From Ilex aquifolium (lineage: Eukaryota > Streptophyta > Magnoliopsida > Aquifoliales > Aquifoliaceae), in contig OX637393.1 in the NCBI GenBank assembly GCA_951799425.1, forward strand, positions 19,425,744 through 19,489,743: a stretch of DNA of 64,000 nt, read 5' to 3'. The notes beneath the pieces were generated by a model. It saw only the letters and a list, made by a program, of their open reading frames with translations. It did no database searches and was not told the DNA's origin. The translations under genes and the position numbers were made by a program. Shown one piece after another: positions 10,049-21,824 of the stretch; position 1 is the stretch's first letter; each line of letters begins with the position of its first letter.

Positions 10049-13000
10049 TTATTCCTCAATCACTTCCGGATACACCGGGTCAGTTAACTCCTCCTCCACC
10101 ACTTGGTTTTCAAAGCCCTCAAAGAATGGCTTAAGTCTTTGGCCATTGACCTTGAATGTTTGGCCATCTTTGGGTTGGTGATCTCAACAGCTCCATTGGG
10201 GTAGGCCACCTTGACGAGGTAGGGGCCATCCCAACGGGATCTTAGCTTTCCGGGAAAAATGGAGAGGCGGGAATTATACAAGAGTACCTTTTGCCCGGGC
10301 TCGAATGATTTCCTCACTATGGAGTTATCATGAAAGATTTTCGCCCGTTCCTTTGAAATTTTTGAACTCTCGTATGCATCCCGCCGAATCTCTTCCAATT
10401 CATTCATTTCTAACATCCTATGTTTCCCGGCCATTCTCATATTGAAATTTAAAGTCTTGATGGCCCAAAAGGCCTTGTGTTCCATTTCTACCGGCAGATG
10501 GCATGCCTTTCCATAGACAAGCCGATAGGGAGACATGCCCAAAACTGTCTTGTAGGCAGTACGATATGCCCACAGGGCATCAATCAATCTCTCAGACCAA
10601 TCCTTCCTATTGGGGTTAACTGTTTTTTCAAGGATGGTCTTGATCTCCCTATTGGCTAGCTCGGCTTGGCCATTTGTTTGTGGGTGATAAGCGGTGGATA
10701 CTTTGTGAGTAACGCCATATTTAAACATTAAAGATGCAAATGGCCTGTTACAAAAGTGTGATCCACCATCACTAATAATCGCACGAGGCGTCCCGAACCT
10801 CGAAAAAATGTTCTCTTTTAAGAACTTGACTACAACCCGGTGGTCGTTAGTCTTGGTTGGGATAGCCTCCACCCATTTGGACACGTAGTCCACTGCCAGC
10901 AGAATGTATAGATAGCCAAACGACATAGAGAAGGGACCCATGAAGTCAATGCCCCAACAATTCAATATCTCTATGACAAGTACAGGGGAGAGGGGCATCA
11001 TATTCCTCCGGGTCACATTCCCCAAACGTTGGCATCTATCACATTCTTTGCAAAATGAAATACAATCCTTAATTAAAGAAGGCCAGTAGAAACCTGATTG
11101 GAGAATTTTTGAAGAATTTTTCTTGGCGGAGAAGTGGCCACCGCAGGCTTGGGAGTGACAGAAGGCAAGGACATTCCGCTGCTCATTTTCAGGCACACAT
11201 CGCCTCATGATTTGGTCTGGGCAGTACTTGAACAGATACAGATTATCGAAGTAAAAGTACTTAACGTCCGCCATAAACCTCCTTTTATCCTCAGGGCTCC
11301 AGTGTGGTGGGATTTGTCCTGTTGCAAGATAATTGCAAATATCAGCATACCAAGGACAATGAGAATGAATGGACAATAATTGCTCATCAGGGAAGGAGTC
11401 TGGGATAGGGATGTGCTCATTTGTCTCTTGTGCCACCAGTCGGGATAAGTGATCCGCCACGACATTCTCAACTCCCTTCTTGTCTTTAATGATCAAGTCA
11501 AATTCTTGTAGGAGGAGGATCCACCTAATGAGTCTTGGCTTCGCATCCTGCTTAGATAACAAGTACTTTAAAGCAGAATGGTCAGTGAAGATAACAATAG
11601 GTGAACCAATGATATATGAACGGAATTTATCAAGAGCAAACACTACAGCTAGCAATTCTTTTTCAGTGGTAGTGTAATTCATTTGTGCCTCATTAAGTGT
11701 CTTGCTAGCGTAGTGTATAACATGCGGTCGATTGTCCTTCCTCTGACCAAGCACTGCGCCAACCGCGTAGTCACTCGCGTCGCACATAAGCTCGAAAGGT
11801 AGATCCCAATTGGGTGGTCGCATGATCGGAGGCGTGACAAGCATGCTTTTTAATTTTTTAAATGATGCCTCACACTCATTCGACCACTCAAAAGGAATCT
11901 CCTTAGACAGTAAATTGGTCAGGGGTCGGACCAATGCGCTAAAATTTTGAATGAATCGGCGATAGAAACCTGCATGGCCCAGAAATGACCGGATACCCTT
12001 GATAGTTGTCGGCGTGGGAAGGTTGGAGATGGCCTCCACCTTGGATTTGTCAACTTCGATGCCCCTTGCCGACACTATGTGACCCAACACGATCCCTTCC
12101 GTCACCATAAAGTGACACTTCTCCCAATTCAGCACAAGATTCTTCTCCTCACATCTCTCCAACACCTTCCCCAAATTTTCCAAACACCCCTCAAAAGAAT
12201 CCCCGAAGACTGAGAAGTCATCCATAAACACCTCGACAATCTTCTCCACCATATCACTAAAAATCCCCATCATGCAACGTTGGAATGTTCCAGGCGCATT
12301 ACATAGCCCGAAAGGCATGCGACGATACGCAAAGGTACCGTAGGGGCAAGTGAAGGTGGTTTTCTCTTGGTCTTCAAGGGCAATCTCTATCTGATTGTAG
12401 CCAGAGTATCCATCTAAGAAGCAATAGAAAAGATGCCCCGCTACCCGTTCTAGCACTTGATCGAGGAATGGGATTGGAAAGTGGTCTTTCCTTGTGCACA
12501 AGTTGAGCTTCCGGTAATCAATACACACTCTCCATCCAGTGATTACCCTTGTTGGAATGAGTTCATTCTCCTCATTTTCTACCATAGTCACACCCGACTT
12601 CTTGGGTACTACTTGCGTGGGACTAACCCACTTACTGTCGGTAATTGGAAAGATAATGCCCACGTCAAGTAGTTTCAAAACCTCATCCCGTACCACATCC
12701 TTCATGATCGGATTTAATCTCCTTTGTGGCTGGCGAGATGGTTTTGCATCTTCTTCAAGGTAGATCCGGTGTGTGCAAATGGTAGGATTTATCCCCTTGA
12801 TATCCGCAATTGTCCACCCAATTGCTCCCTTATGTCTCCGCAGCACCTCCAAGAGATCTCCTTCTTGCTTTGCATCCAATGTCGAACTAATCACCACCGG
12901 GAATGATTCATCTTCCCCAAGATATGCATACTTTAAGTGGGAAGGTAGTGGCCTCAATTCCAAAGTAGGCTTTTGTACATCGGATGGAAATATCTTCTTC

Positions 13001-15543
13001 TCTTGGTGTGGGAGTCTTTCAAATGTTGGGATCCACTTATCCACCCCTTTCAAACTCTCCACTTCTCCATGCCCATCCAATCCTACATTCACTTCTTCCT
13101 CATCAACAAACCCGTCCTCTCTTAAACTCAAGGTGCTCATCATCTCCATGTGCTCCTCCATCAAAGTATCAATCCGGTTAACCTCATGTGCATCTTCATC
13201 GTCCCCCGGTTGCTTGGATAAGTTGAACACATTAAGCTCCATTGTCATGTTTCCAAAGGCTAGCTTCATGAGACCGTTCCTGCAATTTATCACAGCATTA
13301 GATGTCGCAAGGAAGGGTCTACCAAGAATGACAGGAATTTGGGAGCAAAGATTCGCAACAGGTTGAGTATCGAGTACAATGAAATCAACAGGAAAATAGA
13401 AATTGTCCACTTGGACTAAAACATCCTCAACCACTCCCCTTGGTGTGCGAACACTGCGATCCGCCAGCTGAAGCGTGATAGGAGTAGGTTTCAACTCCTC
13501 AAGCTTGAGTTGTTGATATACTGAGTAGGGGAGGAGATTGACACTGGCACCCAAATCAAGCAAAGCTTGTTTAACCCGGCAATCTCCAATGGTTATGGCA
13601 ATGGTGGGGCAGCCTGGGTCCTTGAACTTGGGAGGAGTGTTAGTCCTCAAAATTGAGCTCACTTGCTCGGTGAGAAATGCCCTCTTCCGGACATTCAATT
13701 TTCTTTTCACCGTGCATAGGTCCTTCAATATTTTGGCACATGACGGAATTTTCTTGATGGCATCAAGGAGCGGGATGTTGATCTTTACCTGCTTAAACAA
13801 ATTCAAAATGTCAGAATAATTAGCCACCTTGAGAGGTGGCTTCAACCGATGGGGAAAAGGGGTGGACATAGAAGGAAAGCATAAACCATCATCAATCTCA
13901 TGTTCTTTATCAACCCCATCTCTCTCACTCTTTTCACTCGACTCGCCCTTGTCGACCACACTTTCTTTGGCCTCACTTTCTTTGGCCTCACTATCAATTT
14001 CTTTTTCTTTTGGCAATGCGGCCTTTGGTGTCAACTTTGGCACCACCATCTTTTCAATTTGTTTACCACTCCTAAGTGTGGTGACAGCTTTGAGTTGCTC
14101 AAAACCCTCCTGGGAAGTCTCGGCCAACTCAACCACATTTTGACCTTTGGGATTTTGTTGGGGTTGAGAGGGAAATTTTCCCTTCTCTTGTTGAGACAAC
14201 CCAATGGGAGGTGTATATGTGTTTGAGCCATAAGGAATGGGGTTCTCATTCCTCCAACTGAAATTAGGGTGATCACGATACCCTGAATTGTAAGTGTTGG
14301 AATTTTGAGGAAATGATTGCCTCGGTTGGTTGAAGGCATTGGCCTGTTCATGGTATGTCTCTTTAAGTGCCGGAATGCTCGGACACTCCGACGTGGAATG
14401 ATCGACACCCCCACAAATAGAACAAGCCTCCTCGGCTCTTGACACATGAGACACCTCTCGTCTCCTTTCCACCTCAAGGCTATCCACTTTCCTAGACAAT
14501 TTGGAAATTTGGGAAAGTAGATCCTCACGGTCTTTTAAGTCATACATCCCTCCCCGTGGTGGTTGACTACTCACTGGCATTGTCCTAGGTACATCACTTG
14601 GGTCCCTAACATCCCACGATTGTGCATTTTCGGCCAAGGTACCAAAGTAATCAAGGGCCTCGTCAGGGTCTTTGTTCAAAAATTCACCATTGCACATCAT
14701 GTCAATAAATTGCCTATGGTTTGGTGAGATTCCTTCATAGAAGAAACTCACCAATTGCCACGATTTAAAACCATGATGTGGTATGGATTGAATCAAATCT
14801 CTATATCGCTCCCAACACTGATAGAATTGTTCATTGGGTTTTTCAGAAAAGTTTTGAATGTCTTTTTTCAATGAAGTGGTTCTATGAACCGGAAATTTTT
14901 TTTTCAAAAAGAATAAAACTATATGGTCCCAAGATAGCATGGTCCGAGGTCCCATGGAATCAAACCAAATCTTTGCCTTACCCTCCAAGGAAAAAGAGAA
15001 AAGTTTCATCCTTGCAATCTCTTCCATGTTGTAATTTGGGATAAAGGTTGCAACTATTTCCTCATAAGACTTTAGATGACTATAAGGGTTTTCCTTCTCA
15101 ACCCCATGGAATTTAGGGAGTAGTTGCAACATCCATGGTTTGATTACAAAGAGATGTGCTTGGACAGGAAGGACAAGGCATGATGGTGTGGAGCTACGGG
15201 TCGGTTGAAGGAACTCCCGCATTGTCCTTGGTGGAGGGTCAAGTTGGATGTTCCCTTCATTCCTAGGTGGGGGAAATTGCACTCGTGGGTTGGGCATCCT
15301 AGGTTGTTGGAATCCCCCACCCATTTGCCTATTCGGGTTAGCATCCTCATTATCAAAAGCATCAGGAGGGGGATATTGCATTCTTGGGTTAGGCATCCTA
15401 TTTTCGGGTAACCCCCCACCCCTTTGAGCATTTGGATTCACCCCGACATTGTCAAAATTTCAACCCCCTTGGATGTTTGGGTTGACATCCACATTTTCGA
15501 AATTGTCACCCGCATCCTCGGGTGGGTCTTGGTCGATGTTCAT
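10049..15543 (-). pseudogene. A1 gag-pol polyprotein, three lesions
   Basis: Retroelement gag-protease-RT-RNase H-integrase polyprotein. The ATG at 15541-15543 aligns with the A2 start, but codon 28 is TGA (15460-15462; GGA in A2). The remaining open frame begins at 15441. Next to 14210, 99 codons present in A2 (31041-31337) are missing, removing the gag linker between the zinc knuckle and the region before protease. A one-base deletion near 10173 shifts the last ~40 codons and moves the stop from 10049 to 10084. Visible domains are the CCHC knuckle ([14 protein letters not shown]), protease [16 protein letters not shown], RNase H CDASD/TEKE/FTDH, and integrase HHCC and DDE. The catalytic glutamate (10660-10662) is intact, unlike A2. 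Confidence 0.93.
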
Positions 15544-15666
15544 GTTGGGGCCTAAGGGTTGTCTAACTAATCGGTGATAGTCGTCCCTTCCCCACATGCA
15601 ACAAGATATCTATACAAATGAAATTGTAAACAAACAAGAATATATACACGAAACAACGTACCTCAG

Positions 15667-15696
15667 CCCGTGATGAAGATCACGGGACTTACCTCC
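15667..15696 (-). promoter_or_regulatory. Leader splice donor and hairpin, A1
   Basis: Between PBS and gag, the - strand reads GAG|GTAAGT (GT at 15691-15692), a consensus plant 5' splice site. It is followed at once by a perfect 8-bp hairpin CCCGTGAT-CTTC-ATCACGGG (15667-15686). A2 and N1 have the same pair of signals. A retrovirus-like packaging/dimerisation stem next to a major splice donor is the likely analogy. Confidence 0.6.
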
Positions 15697-15734
15697 GTTG
15701 TTCGGAAATCACTTCCTTGATTTGACACTAGCCT

Positions 15735-15752
15735 TCCCCGGCAACGGCGCCA
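15735..15752 (-). other. Primer binding site of A1 (tRNA-Asp)
   Basis: On the - strand TGGCGCCGTTGCCGGGGA is an 18-nt match to the 3' end of plant tRNA-Asp as I recall it (ending CCCCGGCAACGGCGCCA). It lies 4 bases inside the 5' LTR boundary at 15757, as expected for the minus-strand primer site. Confidence 0.9.
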
Positions 15753-15756
15753 AAAA

Positions 15757-17867
15757 TGATTGATAAAAAACAATCCTATTCCTAACCCTTTAACTACTAT
15801 CCTTCAAATGATGCAATGTATGAGCGGAAGGAAGGATTTCTCCCCCTTTGGGATAGTGTGAAAAGAAAGGGCAATAGGAAAGGGAAATGGGATGATGTAG
15901 ATATGGAATGTGTATGCACAAAAATGCTCCCCAATCGCAAGGAGACTTTCGTGAGTTGTGTTTTACTTGGAAAGTATTCCAAGGTCGATTCCACAGGGAA
16001 GGAAGTGAGCAAATGTGAAAGTGATTTAGTGCAAAAGAAAGTGTAAAATTCTTGTTGTTGGAAATTGTTTGGTGAAGTGTGTGTTGGTGAAATTAGAATG
16101 AGAAAACAAGTGTTGGCAATTCCAAGAGATCCCTCCAATGGGTATACTATCTCAACTCAAAACACTCCTCCGATTGAGCAAGAATGAACGGTTGATTCAC
16201 GGGAAGCCGAGGATGATGATGGTGAGTGCCTAAGCATAAACCGTGACTAGGCCTACGGGTTATCAAAGACTCACCAAATCATCCACCTTCAATCCGGTCA
16301 AACCGAACCATGGGACTCTAAAGGGAGGGTGTAGAAAGAGTTGAAATGGTATACCCCAATGAGGGTTCCCCTTGGTCTTGCCAACAAAAAGTGCTTAGCT
16401 ACTCATACTTGAACTAGACATGATAATGTAAAGGTAATGCATTCTAAGGCTATGGAGCTTTGAAGTAACTAAGTGTAAGAAATCCTAGACTAGAAGTGAA
16501 TGAAATGAAAAACTATTTTATATCTATGAACATGAATAACCTTCAAAGCATTAATGGTGGAACATAAATGGAAGCATTCAACTAACCAAACATGAAGGGA
16601 AAACAACATTTATGGCATTCAATGAACTACTAAGATTCTTACTCAAGATTACAAGACAAATGCAGTAGGAGAAATGGTAAAATCGTCACTTTCTCTCTCT
16701 AAAAACCACTATTCATCCTCTTCTCTGCCTCGAGCTCCTCTCTCTAAAAACTATATCTAATATAATCCATGATCCATCCATCCCCCCCAAGAAGACTCTT
16801 GCTTTCCCCCCAAAACGTGCCTGGAGAGAGAGGGAGGTCTACATAGTTGATCTCCATCACTAGGGGTGCAGCAACATGGGCTGGACAGGGGGTGAGGCAG
16901 AGATGTCTGCCCACCCAGCTTCCTTCTTCTTCTCTCTCTTCATTAATTATCAAGACTCATCCAAATCAATGCAGGGTTGAGGGAGGCTCCAGGATGTGTA
17001 AGGGATGTCAGGAAGCATGTAGGAGAAGTGCATGTGGGACCCTCCAAGCCGCAAAGTTGAGTTACAGACTGTCTGGAGAAAAGTGCAAAAACCTTCCGGA
17101 AGGTCGACATACACCTACCGGAAGGTCGCTGAAAGAACAGTTAAATGAAAAGAATCAGATGCAATAACTTCCGGAAGGTCGACATCAGTAGCAAAAATCT
17201 TCCGGAAGGTTCATTCCAGTAGCCAAAACCTTCCGGAAGGTTCATTCCAGAAGACAAAACCTTCCGGAAGATTTTGGCAGTCAAAAAGAAACCCAAGGCA
17301 AAACCTTCCGGAAGGTCCATTCCAGTAGACAAGTCCTTCCGGAAGGTTTTACTCCAGTAGCTAAAATCTTCCGGAAGGTTCATTCCAGAAAACAAAACCT
17401 TCCGGAAGATTTTGGCAGTCAAAAAGAAACCCAAGGCAAAACCTTCCGGAAGGTCCATTCCAGTAGACAAGTCCTTCCAGAAGGTTTTACTCCAGTAGCT
17501 AAAATCTTCCGGAAGGTTCATTCCAGTGGACAAAACCTTCCGGAAGGTATTAGCTGTGAACAAGGCATCCAGGGTTTTTAGCAAAACCTTCCGGAAGGAC
17601 GACATACACCTTCCGGAAGGTTTTCAGACTGCGAGCAAAAATTGGATTTCTTTCCCCTCCAGACCATCCTTAAAGCTACCCCATACACTCCATTAGCCTC
17701 ATAAAACACCATGGGGGTTTAAATCATGTCATTTACATCATTTTACATGCATTCACCCAAAATTCCATCAAGCCACAAACAAAACCAAAACACTCCCATT
17801 TATTGACAAAAAAGGTGAAACAAAAGCACATTAGCACACCATACATGTCATTGTTATGTGATAATCA
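15757..17867 (-). repeat. 5' LTR of A1
   Basis: 2111 bp, TG...CA, nearly identical to the 3' LTR at 3619-5730. It carries the CCTTCCGGAAGG array at 17092-17620 with the same spacing pattern. Followed by target duplication ATAGG (17868-17872). Confidence 0.95.
17092..17620 (-). promoter_or_regulatory. CCTTCCGGAAGG palindrome array, A1 5' LTR
   Basis: Same 16-unit arrangement as in the 3' LTR, with a few base changes, including one unit altered to CCTTCCAGAAGG. As the upstream copy relative to gag-pol it would be the one active in driving element transcription. A TATA-like stretch on the - strand (TATATTAGATATAG) lies about 330 bp downstream, near 16755-16770. Confidence 0.75.
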
Positions 17868-17876
17868 ATAGGCTAG

Positions 17877-19543
17877 TGCTTGGTTTATTCCTTCATATGC
17901 CCTAATCTCCTACCATGATTTCGGTAATGTGTATGGCTAATGCGGAGAGGGGAGTGTCACTCTCCCTCAGAATGATGCAAGAAATGGGATAAACGGGATA
18001 GTGGGTGTGAAATGAAATGTGTGTGTGTGTACAAAAGTGCTCCCCAAGCACAGAGAGACTTTCAAGTGTCGTGTCTTACTTGGAATGGGTATTCCAAGGT
18101 TGTCTCCTCTGGGAAGGAAGGCCAAATTGTGTGAAGGTGATTTTGTGAAAATAGAAAAGTGTAAAATCTTGTGAGTTTGTGTTTTGGTGATTGGAGTTTT
18201 TTGATGAAAATGAAATGGAAATAAGTGTTGGCTAATCCGAAGAGGTCATTCCAATGGGAATGCCACATCAACTCAAGACCTTCCTCCAATGGTGTCTAGA
18301 TGTTTGATTGATTCATAGGAAGCGCGGGAATAAATGAAGGTGAGGATTCAAGCATACACCATGACAAGTCTACGGTGTATCAAGAACTCATAACCATGTC
18401 CACACTTAACCTAATCAAACCAAATCAACGTACACTACAAGAGGGGAAGAAAAAGAGTTGATTTAGCATACCCAATAGGAGTTCTCCCTTGGATTAGCCA
18501 ACTTAAGGCTTAGCTACTCATATTTAATGCAAGAACATTAATGAAATGAAGAGACTTTGTAAAGAAATGAAGAATGGAACTTAAATGAATGCAAGAAAAC
18601 ATAACCTACAAAAAAGTGCATTTAATACCCATTTGAAGAACTTGAAATGAAAAGCTTGAATACAACAATGGTGAAATCCAAAATGTAGAAATAAACTTGC
18701 AATGTACTTGTAATAAATGACATTAAAACATTAAATGAAGCTTACAAGAGTCTTAAGAAAGATTACAAGTGAAATGGATGGAAGAAATATAAAAATCTAA
18801 GCTTTCTCTCTCTAACTCTGTCTTCTTTCTTGGAGCTTCTCTCTATAATGCAATACAATTTGAATAAAATGTACTCTTCTCTATATTTTCGTTCATGGTG
18901 CTCTATGGTCTGTATTGTGCAGTGTTTTCATCAATAGGGGTAGGTTTGGAAGCCTGTACCAGCAAGGTGCAGACATGCCTACACCCCCTGCCACTTTGTC
19001 AGCCCCTCTCATTCTCTCTCTTCTTCTTACATGCTTCTTCTTCCAAGTCAGACTTTTGTGTAAGAGATGGCATGGTGGTATGTGGAACATGTTAGAGAAG
19101 GTGTGGGAGAAGTGTAGGTGGTACCCCCAAGCACTTGGAGCTGAGTTGCAGAAGTCAGGCATTTTCAGTAAAACCTACTAGTAGGTCGATAGAAACCTAC
19201 CGGTAGGTTTTACTCCAGTAGGCAAAACCTATCGGTAGGTTTGTAGTAGGTGCAGGTCCAGTAGCCAAAACCTACCGGTATGGCCTACTGGTAGGTTTTC
19301 ACTGATTTTGCTCAATTCTTGGTTCCTTCATCTTCCAAGCTATCGTCAAGCCTCCACCTCATCTCTATTGATCTTAAGCATCATGATAGGGGCCTAATAT
19401 GCATCATTTAGGCTCTTTTACTTGCAACACGCCAAAACTCCATTAATAGCTTGAAATATTGCAATTCCTCTCATTTTTACCATAAGAGAGAATATGAAAG
19501 GGATGTAAATGCACACATGATATGCAATATTTTGTGCTAATCA
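17877..19543 (-). mobile_element. Solo LTR S1 (Athila-like, CCTACCGGTAGG type)
   Basis: 1667 bp, starting TGCTTGG and ending CTAATCA, with no internal domain. Flanks GCTAG (17872-17876) and GCTAT (19544-19548) form a 5-bp duplication with one change, so this is an LTR left by recombination. Removing it restores the integrase reading of element C. Orientation (-) follows from its similarity to D's LTR and the position of the CTTGGAAT-N4-ATTCCAAG inverted repeat (18079-18098). Its right-hand target lies one base from A1's duplication. Confidence 0.88.
19174..19295 (-). promoter_or_regulatory. CCTACCGGTAGG palindrome array in S1
   Basis: Units start at 19174 (CCTACTAGTAGG), 19196 (CCTACCGGTAGG), 19228 (CCTATCGGTAGG), 19271 and 19284. 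Distances are 22, 32, 43 and 13 bp. The first linker (TCGATAGAAA) matches the A and D linkers, but the palindrome arms have changed symmetrically (T to A on one side, A to T on the other). Confidence 0.8.
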
Positions 19544-19548
19544 GCTAT

Positions 19549-19819
19549 TCTATGGCAAGGCTTTCCATTTGCCGGTTGAGATGGAGCACAAAGCCTATTG
19601 GCCATAAAAACCTTGAACTTCAACATGAGAATGACCGGAGAGAATAGGAAGCTTGAAATGAATGAATTGGAAGAGATTCGTAGAGATGCGTATAAGAGCT
19701 CTAAAATTTCAAAAGAGAGGGCTAAGATCTTTTATGATAAATCCATTGTAAGGAAATCATTTGAGCCCGGACAAAAAGTGCTCTTATACAATTATCATCT
19801 CTCGATCTTTCAAGGTAAA
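19549..19819 (+). pseudogene. Integrase C-terminal fragment of element C
   Basis: Continues the C integrase after S1 ([15 protein letters not shown]), then has a one-base deletion near 19605, then an open stretch with [26 protein letters not shown] and [13 protein letters not shown]. It is cut by B1 at 19820 within LSIFQGK. Completed at 57242. Homologous to the A2 integrase C-terminus. Confidence 0.85.
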
Positions 19820-21708
19820 TGATTAGCACTTAAGATTAGCATATTACTATGCCGTTTTAAGACTGATTGTACTTTGATGGAGATTAAGTGATGTCATTTC
19901 AGGCCCTAAACTGAACAAGGACTCAAGAACAACAAGTACCACACTTGAATGCAACACCAGCACATTAGAGCACAAAATTGGAGAAGCTTGGAGCACAACC
20001 AGACCGTTCGAATGCCAACTCACGTTCGAACCACCACATTGAACTGTAGCAGACCCAACTGCTAAGAGAAGGCGTGTTGTAGCTAGGAAAGAAGACTCTG
20101 AAGCTCTGAGGCACTTGAGTGTCACGTTCGAATGCTAACTAACGTTCGAACGTGCACTTGAGTTGATTGAAGACCAGACTACTGCATAGAGTGTGGAACT
20201 GAACTTCACAGAAGACCAACAAATCACTCGAGTGAGAGGATCAGAGCATATCTAGCGTTCGAATGCCCATAGTGCAAAGACAGAAGAAACGTTTGAACGC
20301 CAACTCACGTTCGAACGTTCTCCACAGACTGGCAGCAGAGTAGTTGATTTTTCACTTGGACTTGGGCGGCATACACTATTCCTTCACCCCCTTTTGTCTC
20401 CTCCTCTTGCCTATAAATACTCCCATTGTTGGAGAGCTCAAGGGGAGCCAAGTAGAGAGGTTGATGGAGGCTTAGACTCTTACTCACATTGTAGATTTAG
20501 CTTACATTTCCTTGTATGAAGTCTTTATTATAGAGATTAGTTTGGCTTTAGTCCAACATCTCTTTGCTTGTTATAAAAGTAGTTTTATGCTTATGCTTTC
20601 ACTTACATGCATAGAAGGGAGTTAGTTCATCTTTTGGTTGAGGAAGCAACCCTCCATTCCTTGGTTGAGGAAGCCACCTTCCAAATGTGACTAGCTTTCT
20701 TCTACTTTTATTGTTTATGTACTTCACTTCCATTGCTTGAGCTTCTTTCTTTCTTAGAAGAGTGAAACTCTTCCACTTTTCTAGAGGTTTACCAAAGCCG
20801 TGAAGGGTGGAACGTGATTCACTCATTCTTTGTTAAAGATTGGCTCCTTGTTTATTGTTATTTCATTTTGTAAGTCCTCTACTTGGAGGGATAAGCATCA
20901 CCCACTTTTCTAGCTTTACGAAAGCCATGAAGAGTGAGTAGTTTCTCATTCACTCTTTAGTAAGAGGAGAAGGGCATGTATAAGTTATCCATGAATTATA
21001 TTTGTGCTCTGTTATGATGCTTAACGTTTATTTCTCCTTGCTTATTGGATGATTGATTGCATTTAGTAAAGCTAATGTACTTTGTATAACCGTGGGATCT
21101 TTCTATGACATGGATGACTCTTGCATAGGAAGACTCATCCGTTCAAGGCAAGTACCCCGGCTAGATCTTCATGACTACCCTTCAATCCTTCCCATTATTA
21201 TGCTTCACTTAAAGAATGGAATATTAATGTCATGGTTGGATGTCTTGTAGAAACACTTGCTTGTTTGTAGACGTGTTAAGTCTCGGCACAGACAATTCTT
21301 GTAAACTTCTAGAAAGACATCGGAATTATGTTCTTAATTCTCACAGTCCATCTTTATCTTCCGATTAACTTGTTGTTAAAACGGGAGTTAATTGAGTTAT
21401 CAAGTACAAGTATAATAAACTGGATAATTAACTACATGTCCAGATCCTTGAACTAAAGAGTGACTCTTTTTCATTCGAGCTTATCTCATATTTTGCTAAG
21501 AAAATTCTCTTGGAAAGAATATTATATTCTGTCCAGGAAATCTCACACCTCACAACAAATCTCAAGGGTTACAATCAATAGGTCTCCACCACTGCTTATC
21601 TCAAAAATACCAACAAAAGTTCCTTGTGGATTCGACTCCGGACTCAAACCGGATTATTACTACAGCTTGACCGCCTGCACTTGGGTGTACACATTTCGGA
21701 TCAAGTCA
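19820..21708 (+). repeat. 5' LTR of B1
   Basis: 1889 bp, starting TGATTAGCAC and ending TCAAGTCA. GTTCGAAC-type palindromes occupy U3 (20005-20317) and a canonical TATA box CTATAAATA is at 20411-20419, so the transcription start should lie near 20445. Confidence 0.93.
20005..20419 (+). promoter_or_regulatory. B1 5' LTR promoter: GTTCGAAC array plus TATA box
   Basis: About eight copies of GTTCGAAC or one-mismatch versions (GTTCGAAT, GTTTGAAC) at 20005-20317, several in pairs 17-18 bp apart with the linker GCCAACTCAC. The TATA box CTATAAATA at 20411-20419 is about 95 bp downstream. The arrangement matches the B1 internal promoter at 43159-43389. Confidence 0.75.
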
Positions 21709-21714
21709 AGTTTT

Positions 21715-21772
21715 TGGCGCCGTTGCTGGGGAACTTTGAAAGGTGTTTTAAGGTCAAAGGTAAAAAGACCTT
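21715..21772 (+). other. B1 primer binding site and leader hairpin
   Basis: PBS TGGCGCCGTTGCTGGGGA (21715-21732) matches tRNA-Asp with one change. Downstream a 6-bp stem AAGGTC/GACCTT (21750-21772) encloses AAAGGTAAAAA, a weak splice donor (GT at 21760). The order PBS, donor, hairpin resembles A1/A2/N1 although the sequences differ. Confidence 0.7.
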
Positions 21773-21824
21773 CATCTTTGTATATATTCTTTGGTACTGT
21801 GAATAACTTTGTTTTATTTTCTTT

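Larger units (their letters stand above)
3619..17867 (-). mobile_element. Element A1: full-length Athila-like retrotransposon
   Basis: 14249 bp in - orientation, with LTRs 3619-5730 (3') and 15757-17867 (5'), PBS, gag-pol and ORF3. The target duplication ATAGG is at 3614-3618 and 17868-17872. The two LTRs differ at only a few sites over 2.1 kb, so insertion is recent. It is closely related to A2 (27379-41853). Its gag-pol is inactivated by a nonsense codon, an in-frame 297-bp deletion and a frameshift, while ORF3 is intact. It interrupts the integrase gene of element C. Confidence 0.95.

Noticed and set aside
15735..15752. Possible tRNA gene because of the tRNA-Asp match
   Set aside because: Only the 18 terminal bases match, at the PBS position of each element. 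No cloverleaf surrounds it.
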